A stretch of DNA of 64,000 nt from Paraspadella gotoi. Its lineage: Eukaryota > Chaetognatha. This document shows positions 33,834-47,012 of the stretch, piece by piece (the stretch's first letter is position 1; every line of letters begins with the position of its first letter). The DNA lies in assembly GCA_051294375.1 (NCBI GenBank), contig CM119269.1:4193401-4257400 (forward strand), given 5' to 3'. The position numbers and the translations under genes were made by a program. The notes beneath the pieces were generated by a model. It did not search any database and was not told the DNA's origin. It saw only the letters and a list, made by a program, of their open reading frames with translations.

Positions 33834-36800
33834 ATGCAGCAGCCGCCGCAACAACAAAATCACCAGCCGCCGCAGCCGCAGCCGCAGCAGAGAAAAGACT
33901 CTCGTCGCGGCGTCGTAAACAAATCCGGCGTCGCGACTTCAACGACGACGACGACGACGACGAAAACGACGACGCCGCCCGTCGCCGTAACGGGGTCATC
34001 GCCTCTAGTCGGCGCCCCTGTCGACGCCGTCGTCGTCGCCGGCGCCAAACGAGACGCCGCTACAGAGACGTCGACGCCGCCGGAAGCGTCGGCGACGCCC
34101 GCCACGCCCAACAACGCCGGCCCATGCGAACCCGGCACGGCCGTGCGCCTCGAGGGCACGGTCTGGCACGAACTCCAATCCGCCGACGGCGGAGGTGAGC
34201 AGAGTAAGGACTTTTTTAAGACTCTCCTTTCTTTGGTAGACTTACCTTCTTTCCTTTTTTATTTCCTTGATAGACTTACTTACCTTTGTTATGTCGGTCT
34301 TTACTTTATTTTAAATTCCGTTTGCCATGGGAATTTGTAAAACCTTTTAGGATATTTAAAAGAGATAATTGAAAAATATGAGAGTTATTTAAAAACATGA
34401 TAGACGTCATTTAATAAGTTTTGTTTTATATAATCTTCGAGACTTCTCCGTTTTTATTTTAAAATCTAGTTAAGCATGTCTGTTCTTATAATCTTATAAT
34501 CTTATAATCAGGCCGAACATTTTATTACTTATTCTTATCTCCAAAATTTTCCTTGCATGTCATCGTTCTTATTTACATACATAGTATAATTAGTATATAT
34601 ATATGAAAATTTTTTTTCGGTTCAAAGTATAAACATTTATATTTTGTTGCTGTTTCTCGAAAGGTCTGTTGGTGGTAAACGTGACCTGGCGCGGGAAAAC
34701 CTTCGTCGGAACTCTGATGGACGCGACAAGACACGACTGGGCGCCGCCAAGGTACAGTTGAAATCAAATATACTTGTTATATATATGTTTTTAATAACTA
34801 ACAAAAAAACAAAAGGAAGGTTTTCCTAAAACCCCCAACTCTTCCCTTTTCTTCCCATTCAGATTCTGCGACTCTCCCGTCCTCAGCGACAACGAAACAA
34901 AAGGGAATCGACGAGGCGGCGCCAAGAAAAGCAAAAGAGACGCCGGCGACGCCAAAGAGGGAAAACTGCGGAACGGAAAAGGGCGCCGCGTGCCGAAGAC
35001 GCCGCCCGCCAGTCCGGCGCGGAGCGAGGTAACGGGAGGCGTGAATGACTCGGTGACTCGGTCCTTTGTGATTTAGCGATGGAGTCTTTATTTGTCCTTT
35101 TTCTCTTCCTCGACCCCCAGGCCCCTGAATCCAAGAAACGCAAAGGGCGCCAGACTCAAGACAGCGAGGGCGACGCCGACGCCGCCGCTTCTGTCCCCGG
35201 CGCTAAATCCACAGGCGGCGGCGCCGGAAAACGTGGACGAGGCAACTCGAACAGCAAAGACTCTAAAGAAGTGGCTCCCTTGTCCGGCGCCAAAGACTCT
35301 GCCTCGACGAAATCGGCGACGACGCCTTCGAAAAAAGACGCCGGATCGAACGGCGCCAGCGGCGTCGCCGGGCCGGAGAAGCCGACGCCGAATTCGCCTC
35401 CGCACATCGAATGTCCTGAACCGAACTGCGATAAAAAGTATAAACACATCAACGGCCTGAAATATCATCAGACTCATCATCACGCTCAGTCGGCGTTGTC
35501 GTCGTCGTCCTCATCCTCTTCCTCGTCCTCCCCGCCGCTGAACAACAACACGAATAACAACAACAACAATTCCGCTTCGTCCGCGACGACTACGACGACG
35601 ACGACAACGACGACGACGACGACCAAAGTTGAGCCCGATGACGTTTTGGTCAAACGAGAGACGGCGATCGAAGAATCGAAAAAGTTGACGCCGGAAGACG
35701 TCAAAAGATTGACGCCACGCCCACTTCCGGTCGCCGACGTTAAGACGACCGTTAAACCTCCTTCGCCGTTTCCGCCGCTTCATTCCGCCGCCGCCGCCGC
35801 CGCCACGGCCGCCGCCTGCGTCAACAACGTCGCTAGTCACCTCGCTCAACAAGACGCCGTTCAAAAGGGCGCAGTTCCAGTCAAAGGCTTCGCCGACGGC
35901 GTTTCCGGCAAACCGACGCATCCCGGCCACTCTGTTCCGGTCAATTCGATCGCGCCGCCAAAGACGTCGGCTGCGACGTCGACGTCTTTGCCTCTTCACC
36001 CAATCATCGCTTCCGCCGCCGCAGCCGCCGCCGCGGTCGCCGCCTCCGCCGCCGCACAGGCTGTCTCCCACGAACTAGAAGAAAGCCTCAAGCCGATCGT
36101 CCCCGTCCTGCCCCTGCTGCAAACGCCTCCCCGCCAATCAGCGCCTTCCTCGCATCCGCCGCCGCCTCCCGCCTCTAGAGCGGAAGCCAAGCCGGGCCTC
36201 CAATCGTCCGTCAACACCGTCATCAATGGCGCTCTGCCGTCGCCGCATCCCGGCGCCCAAGTCTTGGCGCTTTCGACAGGCATTTCCGGCGTCGTCCAGC
36301 GCTTGAGCGACGCTCAATCTGGAGGATCTTGGATTACGACGCGAGATTCGCCGCAAGGAGGCGCGGCGGCGCAGCCCAATCATCATCATCATCATCACCA
36401 TCGCGGCGGCGGCGCGTCGACGCCGTCGGACCGCCAAGGCGCCAATGGATCGGCGCCACCGACCTCGCAACATCATAATCACCATCATCATCATCATCAT
36501 CACCATCATCGAGAGGGTTCAGTCGTCAACGCGACCAAGACTTTCTTTCCACCGGTGCAAATTCCCGACGCGGCGCCGCCAGCCTCCGTTTCGCACCAGG
36601 CGTCGTCGGAGAGCGCCGCTTCACATCCCAGCGTCGTCTACGGTGGCGTAGGTGGCGCAACCTCGTCGTCAAAAGCTGTGACTGTGACGGCAACGGTGAT
36701 CACGCCACCCGTCGGTCATCCTCAAAACGACAAACCCGCGCCCGCGGGAAAGAGGGCGCTCAAAGATGCGGCCGGAGCCGCCGCCGTCGCGGCAGCGGCT

Positions 36801-37955
36801 GCCGCCAAAAAGCGTCAGCACAGCGGCGCCGCCGGCGGTCACAAGGGATTCGAGGCGCTGGCCTCGCAGTTGGCGCCGATCACGACGCAACAACCGTTGA
36901 CTCAAGCGGCGCCGCTAAACATGAAGCCCATCCAACCCAAGCCGGTCGTGCTCGGCGACGGCGGCGTCGGCGGCGTGGGGAACGGCGTCCCCGAGAAGAA
37001 GCCTAAGCCAAAGAAGAAGAAGCGTGAAGGAGAGACGAGCGCACTGAGCCCCGGCGGGGCACCCGGGGCTGTCCTTGGCCCGTCGGGGGCGCCTTCGCCC
37101 GTGCCGCTCAGTCCCGCCAGCCAAAGTCTTTCCGCAAAGTCGCTCAACGCTTCGTCGCCAGTTGGTGAGTTGTCGAGTGGGAGGGGGGGGGTTGTGTGGT
37201 TCGTGACTATTAGTAACTTTTCTATTCCTAATCTTCAACGAAATGACGTAACGGCGCTGTGAATTTTTGATATTGTGATATTGTGATATTTACCTAACTT
37301 ATTCTCATGTCTACATTAATTCAATTCAATTTTCACATTCTCAAATTACGATCGTCCTCCCTTCCCCAATTTTTCTCCAGCTCATTCGCCGCGTCCCTCC
37401 GTATCCCCATCTGGCGTCGGGGTTTCGTTAACACCCCCCGCGGCTCACAGCGGACCCGCCACCTCACCTTACCCCCTCGGGCACGCCCTCCACCCCCACC
37501 ATCCCGAAGATAAAAGGGAGAGGGTCAGCCCTCATTTCGGCGACGGAGGGGACAACGATCCTGACCTGAAGGACCCTCGGGGTCAGGAGGCCAGAATAAA
37601 GGGTGAGTTAAGAGTCAGGAGATAAAGTCCATTCGCGTGAAGTTTATGTGAAAAAATTATTTAAATTTGTCTACTTACTTAAATGTTATCACAAACCATC
37701 TTTTTTTCAATCAGGAAAATCGCCCGGTACGGCTCCGCCCGGGAGCTACCTGCCCTCGCCTTACGCCGCCTACGGTCAATACGGACAGTACAGGGGCTAC
37801 CCCGGATTTCCGAGCTACCCTCACATGAGTCACAATCAGGTTAAACCAATAGTTTCTCACGGTAATCCTGAAAAAAAAAAATATTTAAAAAACAATCATC
37901 AGTTCGTAAGTCACTAAAAACGAAAGCGATAAAGTAATGAATCATTTAGCTCATA

Positions 37956-38053
<98 letters not shown>

Positions 38054-39150
38054 TAATTACATTTCATTCTATAAAAAAAATCGTTATTCAATTGATAAAT
38101 TCCGCTCTCTTACAGGATAAGAAAGACGGCGAGCAACTCCGCGCCAAAGATCTCTCGCTCGGCGCCGCCAACAAACCCTTGGACCTGGAGAAAAAACGTG
38201 ACGCCGCGCAGACGACGCCGTCCACGACCTCTCGACTCTCAGCGCCGCCGGATGTCAAACCGGTGCCGGGAGATAATCTAAGATTTGGCGTCGTCGGCGC
38301 CGCGTCCAATCCGGCGTCGCCCTACTCCACCGGCGCTCTTACGGGCACGCCCTCGCCCGGCAAAGACGGCGCAAAACTGAAAAAAGACGCCGCAGTTTCG
38401 AGTTCGGCCCCGTCGACGCCCGGAAGGGGCGCCGCCGGTTCCAGCCCTCCTTCGCCTTCCATCGCCGTCACGCCTTCAAAAAGCGCCGCCGCGGCCGGCG
38501 CCGGCGTCGCTTCCTTCGCGCCGTTTACGCCGCCGATCTCGTCTTCGGCAGCGGCGGCGGCGGCTTCATTTTTGCCCCCGTCCTATCCTCATCTTGGCGC
38601 CGCGGGAATTTCTTTCGACGCCGCGCATCCTCTGTACCGAAGCGGCGCTCTCTCTGCTCATCTTCAGTACCTGACAGCCGCCGGCGCCGCCGCCTCTCCG
38701 TTCCTGACTCCGCCAGGATTGGCCCATCTATACGGGGCACCAGGCGCCGCCGTCAGCCCATCCTCCGGCGACAAGGGGCCGAGAATCTCGGCCGTACCCG
38801 GAGCGGCCAACGGTCCCACTCACGCCTCCAGCCCAACGGCGGCGCTGGAAAAGAACGCGTCGACCCCGCTGACGGCGCCCAACGGCGCCAAGGCGCTCGA
38901 TCAACTCAAACATCACGCCGCCAGACTGGAGTCGCCCGACTTCGCCGCCGCCGCGGCAGCCGCGGCAGCAGCCGCCTCCGTCGCTCCTCCGCCGCCCAAG
39001 TCTCCCGCCGTGGCGCCGTCACCGCGCCCTCCATCGGCGCCTTCCCCATCCGTCGCTCGATCGCCGCTTCAACCTCCGACGCCAACCAGCGCCTTTCCCG
39101 GCGCTTTCTCAGTCATTCCCGGCGCCTACAGTCCCTTTCAGCTGCGGTGA
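33834..39150 (+). CDS. sbb: ZNF608/ZNF609 (scribbler/brakeless) homologue, 1346 residues
   Basis: Seven exons join in phase: 33834-34194, 34664-34751, 34863-35028, 35121-37164, 37381-37602, 37715-37839 and 38116-39150 (TGA). Diagnostic family blocks are [18 protein letters not shown] (exon 1), [15 protein letters not shown] and [16 protein letters not shown] (exons 2-3), a single C2H2 finger [19 protein letters not shown] (from residue 303), and KPIQPKP (about 807). The family acts in the nucleus as transcriptional corepressors or cohesin/Mediator-linked adaptors. Between the blocks the protein is disordered, with poly-Ser, poly-Asn, poly-Thr, poly-Ala and two poly-His runs (about 625 and 655-668). 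Exon 6 is Tyr/Gly/Pro-rich. Vertebrate relatives have an acidic N-terminal motif before the first block; it is not seen here, so an upstream exon may be missing and the ATG at 33834 is provisional. An AAAAG acceptor-like site sits just before it. Confidence 0.9.
34195..34663 (+). other. First intron of the sbb homologue
   Basis: AT-rich, from a GTGAGC donor to a CGAAAG acceptor. It contains three tandem TCTTATAA-like units near 34484-34510 and nothing else of note. Confidence 0.6.
37955..38051. repeat. (ATT)n microsatellite
   Basis: About 97 bases of perfect trinucleotide repeat in the last intron of the sbb homologue, ending about 65 bases before the final acceptor. Confidence 0.95.
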
Positions 39151-40316
39151 ACGGGGCGCCGTCTGTGACCACGTCTCGAGAGATATGCCGCCCTTTCGTG
39201 GCCTCTTTTGACAAAAGAGCATCGTCCACTGGCCACGCTTTCCGTCACGAAGCGACAGAGAGAAGATTATTCGTCGATTATCGTTTAATTATTATTTTAA
39301 TTATTAATATTATTCCGATGATACGTAGTAGAGCGATCCACACAAGATATTTTGTTTTTCTCTTAAACTCGTGTTTTTCTTTCTATCTCCCTCTTTCACA
39401 TCCTCTTTCCGCCTGTAGTGATCCCATTTATTCGTCCTGCCGAAAAAAAAAAAGAAAACAAATTAGAGGAAAGTTTCTTTTTTCTCTTTCTGTCTCACCC
39501 TTTCCCAACTGCCCAGTGCCCAGTGTCCCACTCACCAGTCGTTCAATTGATTTAGAATGAACGACTACGAACTATAATGAATGTTCTTCTCGATTCTCAA
39601 CTTTAAAAACAAACTCGATCCCTTCACAAAAGTTTCCCGCTTTTCGTTTTCTCGTTTCTATATCGTTTCTTTTTCACGACCCATCATGATTTGTGAGCAG
39701 CGATTTTCTTTCTTTCTCGAGTTTAGTTCTTTAGTGTAAAACGACTGCGACGATAACGACGACGACGAAGATGACGACGACGAAGATGACGACGACGAAG
39801 ATGATGACGACCTCCTACGACTAGTAGATAAACTAAAAAAAAAAAAATAACTTCAGTCGTATTTTCTAATCGACTTTACTTTTCGCGAATGAGTCAAAAT
39901 AATTTTAAAAAAAAGACTGATCCCATTTATTCAAAACTTAACCAGAAAAGTTCATTTTTTGCTCAACTATTTTGTTAATAATATAAACAAAAAGGCATCG
40001 AGTGCAGCGATCGAGTCGAAAAAGACTTTCTTTTTTTAAATTCCTTCTCTTCTTCACAGTCGTTGATTTAATTCGATCTTTCGATCTTTCTCTTTCCCAC
40101 CAAAAAAATATACTTCCGCTTTCAAAACAAAAAAACAAAAACAAAAAAAAACAAACAAACAAATGTAGTGGTGATCGCATGCAATTAGTTGCTAGTCTAT
40201 TCGTACTGACTCACAACCACAAAAACACAAAAACAAATATATATATACATTAAGAATATCGTTCTCCCTTTATTTTTCTGCTAATTAGAATGAATTTAAT
40301 TTTTATTGAAAATAAA
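39151..40316 (+). other. Probable 3' UTR of the sbb homologue
   Basis: Follows the TGA at 39150 without a further splice pattern. It is AT-rich and contains a (GAC/GAT)n stretch (39745-39815). AATAAA at 40311-40316 is a reasonable poly(A) signal, with further AATAAA copies to about 40445. The real end is not determined. Confidence 0.4.
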
Positions 40317-41698
40317 CCAAATTTGTCGATAAATATATAATCTCGTTTATGAAAACCATAACATGTTTTCGTTAAAAATTCCGATCGAGCGAATCCGGAA
40401 AGGAGCCGAATAAATCAATATTAGACTAAATGCGAATCATAATAAAAAAAAGTTTCTTCGTTCAATTATATAAAAAACTTTGTTCAGCCACAGAGCCGCA
40501 TCAAGAGTTTGAGCTTGTTACTTTTTTCCTTTGCGTCGAAGCTTGTTCTATCTTTTCTTTTTGTTAAATAATCTAATGTATCGTTTTAGAGTCGTACATG
40601 TTAAACTTTATTCAAATGAGAATACATCATGGTTATCTATTTCCGTCCTGTTTATTTAACGAAATTATTAGCGAAGAAAAAACTATGTTGAACAAAATAA
40701 GTAGCTATCCAACATGAGTTTACTGATTAAAACAAAGTAAGAGTTACAACGACTATAACTCGTTCGTTCCAGCTCATTACAATTGAGTAAGCTTAACTTT
40801 TTTCCGCTATTTACAAACAGCATATGTAATATATATTATATTACCTATTGTATTATATATTTACCTATGTAACTTTTATTACTGACGACAAAATACAGAA
40901 GAGAGAGATGAGAGAGAGAGAGAGACGGAGAGAGATGAGAGAGGGAGAGAGAGGAGAGGATTGAATTGATTATTTAAGACGGGCTTGGGAGTTTGTCCCT
41001 AAAAGCTACAGAGAGAGAGAGCCCGTCTATGATTCCCCGAGCGCCACTTCCGGTTTCTGGAAAACAAACGCGACGAGTTTAGCGTCGAATCCGAACACAA
41101 AATCGGAGGAGAACAACGACAAGAACAACAATAACAACGAATCGTTGCTGTTGATTTTCACTGAGAGACTCGCCAACTGTTTTATCGCCGATCCGACATT
41201 TCGCGTCTTTACTCTTTCGCGAGGAACGAAATCACTTTTTGAAGGAAAAAACAAATATTTTGTTCTCATTTTCATGTCGTCTACGTAAGGTGTCGCGGTC
41301 ATTTAGGGGTCGTTGACATTTATACGTCAGCCAGTAACGCGATGCAACGAATATTCAATCTCCATTCGAGTGTTCATTTTCTTTTTCTCTCTCAATGACA
41401 TATAAACGATATTTTATATAAACCAATGACATTTCACGACGAGACTTTATTTCGTTTCTGCAGAGGTTGCTGCTGCGTCATTTCTCTCAGCGTCAATTTG
41501 CGCCACGGATTTTTGTTCTCTCTACGCCATCTTGATAGCTTTTTCCGTCGATGATTCGAAGAAAAAAAAAATAATATGCATTATTTTTTTCTTTTTTTTT
41601 CGTTTTATTGATTTAAATTATTCGTCCTCGTTGGAATCAATAATTTCGTTATTATTTTCAGTCTTATGGATTCGATAGAAAATTATTTGTGAATTCCT

Positions 41699-41743
<45 letters not shown>

Positions 41744-41822
41744 CTACTCTCTTCCTCTCGTCTCTCTCTCTCTTTTCCCCCTTCTTCCCTCCCCTCCCTC
41801 CCTCTCTCTCTCTCTCTCTGCA

Positions 41823-41869
<47 letters not shown>

Positions 41870-42753
41870 CCTTTCTTCCCCCTCTCTCCCGCCTCCCTTC
41901 CTTCCCTTCTACTCTCTCTCTCTTCAAAAAAAAACAAAAGCCTCGTTTCCCGACAAATAACGTTCTCCTGATTTTTTACGAACCAAAACAAAAAATCAAT
42001 CTTCAGCCAAAGAGAAAGAAAAAAGAAAAACTCGGCAAAAACTCTGTGGAGAAATTACAGACGAAAAGGAAAAAAAGAGAAAGAGAGGGCGTATAAGCCG
42101 TTGGAGAAGTAATAAAAGTAAAGAAGACGAAAAACAAAAGGCGCATGAATACAAGCTAAAAAAGATAAAAAAAATAAAAAACAAAAGGCATATATATAAA
42201 GAAAGAAAAGCGAAACACGCGAGAAAGGAGAAAAAAAAAAGATATTCAGTTTCCCTTCTCTTCGCTTTGTAGAATTTCCGTCCTTCCTCTCCTCTCATTT
42301 TTTATTTGGAGCGAGTGAAACAAACCATTACGGCCGCGGTTACATCCTCCGCCGCCGCAGCGGCGCAGCGTCAGCGGAGGTGGCTGCTTCACCTTGCAGC
42401 GCCCCCGCGTCGCGCCCCCGCCGCGCCCCCCTGCTGCACCCACGGAGTCGTTGCCGCGTAAAAGATCGTACATCATCGGCAGCTTGCCCGAGTCTTTAGT
42501 TTTTCAAGTGGTGAAGGGAAAGAGGAAAGGAGGAAAGTCTCCGCGGAGGAAAATGGAGGAAAAGGAAAGAGAGAGAGAAAGAAAAAGGGAAAAAAAGGAG
42601 GAAAATGAATGGAGGAAAAAATGGGAGGAAAAAAAAAAAGGAAATGTGGGTGATAAATTACGAATGAAGGAAAAAGAAAAAAGAAAAAAAAAAGAAAAAG
42701 AAAATCGAGAAAATTTGTAGAAAAAGTAAAAAAGTGAAATTGAGTTTAGAGGA
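40317..42753. other. Intergenic, repeats only
   Basis: AT-rich DNA with short (GA)n (40900-40960), a CT-rich block (41699-41900), and purine-rich A/G low complexity to the gap at 42754. An intact 91-codon frame at 41027-41302 (minus) has no supporting features. A GC-rich patch at 42330-42480 follows a good acceptor (CACCTTGCAG) and reads RKRSYIIGSLPE, a weak exon candidate. Confidence 0.4.
41699..41870. repeat. (CT)n-rich block
   Basis: Interrupted CT dinucleotide tracts; the reverse strand frame is Arg/Glu repeats. Confidence 0.85.
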
Positions 42754-45700
42754 NNNNNNNNNNNNNNNNNNNNNNNNNNNNNNNNNNNNNNNNNNNNNNN
42801 NNNNNNNNNNNNNNNNNNNNNNNNNNNNNNNNNNNNNNNNNNNNNNNNNNNNNNNNNNNNNNNNNNNNNNNNNNNNNNNNNNNNNNNNNNNNNNNNNNNN
42901 NNNNAAAAAAAAAAGAAAAGGGAAACAAAAAACCGAGAAAAGTAAACGGAATAAAAGTTTATTTAAAGAAACGAAACAATAAGATAGGCGGCGGGTTTTA
43001 GTTAATACGAAGAAGAGAAACTACTGAGCAAAAAAGATCGATAATCAATGGCGCGACTAAAACATTTCTCTGTCTTATCATGTATCTTTTCTTTACTTTT
43101 CTATCCTTTTATTTTTTCTCTTTACCTTTTATTCTTTCATTTTTTTCTCTTCTTTTTTTTTTTCNNNNNNNNNNNNNNNNNNNNNNNNNNNNNNNNNNNN
43201 NNNNNNNNNNNNNNNNNNNNNNNNNNNNNNNNNNNNNNNNNNNNNNNNNNNNNNNNNNNNNNNNNNNNNNNNNNNNNNNNNNNNNNNNNNNNNNNNNNNN
43301 NNNNNNNNNNNNNNNNNNNNNNNNNNNNNNNNNNNNNNNNNNNNNNNNNNNNNNNNNNNNNNNNNNNNNNNNNNNNNNNNNNNNNNNNNNNNNNNNNNNT
43401 TTGCTTTTCGGTTCGATGTTTCGATGTTTTCATTTTTCTCCCCCCCCTCTACTCTACTGTACGAATATTCGTCAAATCGGAAAGAGACAAATTACAAATC
43501 GGCCGGCGACGAAGTAATATGGAAATTGAGAGGAAAATTAGAAAATTAATTCGATAAAAAGAAAGAAAAATGAAAAAAATAGGGGAGAAAAAAATCTCAT
43601 GAAGGAAGAAAACCGAAAAAAAAGTTGATAGTTGGATGAGGTGGACTGAGGAGGAGGAGGAGGAGGAAGAAGAGGAGGAGGAGGAGGAGGAAGAGAAGGA
43701 GGAAGAAGAGGAGGAAAAAAGGGAGTTCGTTCGTCTGAGGTTGGAAAAGGAATTTCTTCTTTTGAAAGGAAACGGGAAGAAAATGCAAATAAGAAGAAAA
43801 AAAAAGGTTTTTTCTCGCAGTTTTTCTTCTTCTTTTTCTTTTTCTTTTTCTTCTTTTTCTTTCTTTCTTTTTTTTTTCCTTCTCTTTCTTCTTCTCGATC
43901 TTATCCTGAAAGTTGATGAGTAAAAGTCAGAAAAATGTCTGGGAGATACTTTTTCTTCCGGCGCAGTTTGGATTCTGAAATGGAAAAAAGCATTTTGGCG
44001 AGCGAAGTTGAATATGATACGGAAGAAATATGGGCAGGGTCATGGGCCGGATGTGGCCACAAGTCGTTGTCAGGGGAATTAGGAAATTGGAACAATAAAG
44101 TTTACGTTTCATCTTTAATAAACTTAGATTTACAATGAAATACCGTCGTCTCTGCTGTTAAATAATAACAAAAATGAAACAAAATGGCGACGATGCTGAA
44201 GCTGATAACGAAACAATTAGTCACGAAATAAACGCCACCGCAAAAACGATAAATTGCGAAATAAAAAAAAAAAAGAAGAAAAAGAAAGAAGTGAAAAAGT
44301 GCAGGAAAAGCGGATTGAACAACAGCGGATAAGACAAATTGATGACGATACCGAAGAGAGAAAAANNNNNNNNNNNNNNNNNNNNNNNNNNNNNNNNNNN
44401 NNNNNNNNNNNNNNNNNNNNNNNNNNNNNNNNNNNNNNNNNNNNNNNNNNNNNNNNNNNNNNNNNNNNNNNNNNNNNNNNNNNNNNNNNNNNNNNNNNNN
44501 NNNNNNNNNNNNNNNNNNNNNNNNNNNNNNNNNNNNNNNNNNNNNNNNNNNNNNNNNNNNNNTTTTATAAGGTTCAGAAAAGGTTTTATATTGAGACAGA
44601 TCTGTTTTATAACTAAATTGTTTAAGTTTTTAAACGTTTTTATGGGATCATAATACGGAATTCCTTCCAACTAAATTTTCGCCAAATTAGATTCTTTTTT
44701 TCTCTNNNNNNNNNNNNNNNNNNNNNNNNNNNNNNNNNNNNNNNNNNNNNNNNNNNNNNNNNNNNNNNNNNNNNNCCTCCCGATCCGCAATCACGATCGT
44801 CTCGTAATCAGGTCCGCTGTTAATATCCCCTTAACAGACCATCGCATCCTCATCCATCACTCGGGGATCTCCTTTCACTTTTCACTCTCGCTACGTTCCC
44901 CTATTTCTCCGCCTCCCCTTTTCCTCCGCCCACCTTTCCTCCGGCCCCCTTTCCTCCGCCCCCCTTTCCTCCGCCCCCCTTTCCGGTTCTCGCGGTTGAT
45001 TCATCGTCTTCAGTTTGAAGAGAAGGAGACGTAAAACGAAGGAAAAATGATGATGTATAGAAAAAGAGGGAAGAAGGGAGGAAAGGAGAGAGAGAATAGG
45101 AGGAGGGAGGGAGGGGAAAAAAAAGGAGAAAGAGGAGAAAGACAGAGAAGGAAGGTAGGAAGAAGAGAAAGCCTCGGGTTCAATAATTTAGGAGAAAGAA
45201 AAGAAAGAGAAGAGAAACATAGAAAGATAAACGGAGAAATTTACAAGGAAAATAAGAGAAGAAAATGAAACACCAGAGTGAATGTATATTTATTGAATAG
45301 GCAAGAAAAGAAAGAGGATATGAGAAAGCAGAAAGGAAAGGCAATGGAGGAAAATAAATTATAAAAACAAACTTGTAGAAAAGATAAGAAATCGTAGTGA
45401 AATGAGGAAATCAAAGACAGAAAACGGAGAAAGAAAAAAAACACAACATGGGAAAAAAAAGAGGATGGAGGAAAGCCAATCGGCGGAGGAATCTGGAATC
45501 NNNNNNNNNNNNNNNNNNNNNNNNNNNNNNNNNNNNNNNNNNNNNNNNNNNNNNNNNNNNNNNNNNNNNNNNNNNNNNNNNNNNNNNNNNNNNNNNNNNN
45601 NNNNNNNNNNNNNNNNNNNNNNNNNNNNNNNNNNNNNNNNNNNNNNNNNNNNNNNNNNNNNNNNNNNNNNNNNNNNNNNNNNNNNNNNNNNNNNNNNNNN

Positions 45701-46673
45701 NNNNNNNNNNNNNNNNNNNNNNNNNNNNNNNNNNNNNNNNNNNNNNNNNNNNNNNNNNNNNNNNNNNNNNNNNNNNNNNNNNNNNNNNNAAAAGGAGATT
45801 AAAAAAATAAAAGGAGAATAAAAAGAAGAATAAATGAATAGAAGAGGAAACAATGAACTGGATGGCTCTAAGAAACGATATAAATTCGCTTCGCAAGAAA
45901 TTATAAACATTCGATGTTCTTTTATTCGGAATTTCTCGTCGTAATTCGTTCAGGATCTCCGTCCATTTTAGTTCTCGAATTTTCCGCCAGAGATTCGTTT
46001 TGTTGTAGTTGCTGTTGATGTCTCGTCGTTATCGTTTTACTTTTTTAAACCCGAATGTCGCCCATTTCAAAGTTTCTCTTGTCTCGGTTGGTGACGTATA
46101 TTTTGTTTTTCAAAAAATATATATATAAATCTAAAAAAGAAAAAAGAAAAAAACACCTAAAGTCTAAACGAGAAAAAATTCTAATAACTTCTTTTTTCTT
46201 CCATCGATTGAATCTGCCAATGAGACAATAAGACGACGAGCCAACGAGCCAATCAAAATCTTCCTCATGACGGCCTATATTCTCAATGCAATTGTTCAAC
46301 GAACGGACATAATACAACGAAGCTTTCTCTATAACGTAGAACCTTTATTTCACATCTCATCGGTTCTAATTCACAGACTGAATCTTTTCAATCTTCACAA
46401 CCTCACAGCTGATGTTCAGTTTTTCAGTCCACTTCTGTTTCGTCTCTCGTTCGAACTTCTTTTCTTTTCTCCTCGAGTTGCGCCGTCACGATCTCTCTCT
46501 CTCTCTCGCAGAGAGAGAACGAAGTAGATGCTTAGTATTGTCTCTCAAAGAGGAACTAAGGGCGACCTAAGTCACGTATTATATTATTTCGTTTGTTTAG
46601 TCACACGCTATCTGATTCCAGACGTGCTTTTATAATGGCCTCTATCTCTCTCCTCTCTCTCTCGTCTCATACT

Positions 46674-46710
<37 letters not shown>

Positions 46711-46910
46711 CTCTCCCTCTCTCTCTCCTCTCCTCTCTCTCTCTCTCTCTCATATCGGTGTTCTTTTGTGTTTTAGTCGCGGAGCGATTCATTCGAGGCG
46801 GAGCGCCAAAACGTCTTTCTCCTTATTTACAACGGTTAAGTCATTGGGCGAACTGACAAGGATACGGCTTTCTTTTCTTCTCTCTCTCTCTCTCATCTCA
46901 CTCCTCTCTC

Positions 46911-46944
<34 letters not shown>

Positions 46945-46987
46945 GCTTTCCCTCCTTTCCTTCCTTTCTCCTCCTTTCTTCCTCCTA
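42754..46987. other. Low-complexity region broken by five gaps
   Basis: Gaps at 42754-42904, 43165-43399, 44366-44562, 44706-44775 and 45501-45789 interrupt A/G- and T/C-rich DNA. There is a (GGA)n run at about 43650-43700 and a pyrimidine minisatellite with unit CTTTCCTCCGCCCCC at about 44915-44985. I see no supportable gene. Confidence 0.45.
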
Positions 46988-47012
46988 NNNNNNNNNNNNN
47001 NNNNNNNNNNNN

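Noticed and set aside
41027-41302. Intact 91-codon ATG frame on the minus strand
   Set aside because: AT-rich codon use unlike the recognised exons, no splice or poly(A) context and no family resemblance; not enough to call a gene.
42380-42520. GC-rich exon-like patch reading PRKRSYIIGSLPE
   Set aside because: The acceptor is good but the frame runs on into A/G low complexity without a convincing donor, and other frames are open too; noted only in the region entry.
43935-44138. 67-codon frame MSGRYFFFRRSLDSE
   Set aside because: It contains an AATAAAG signal within the frame and shows no codon bias or context; likely chance.
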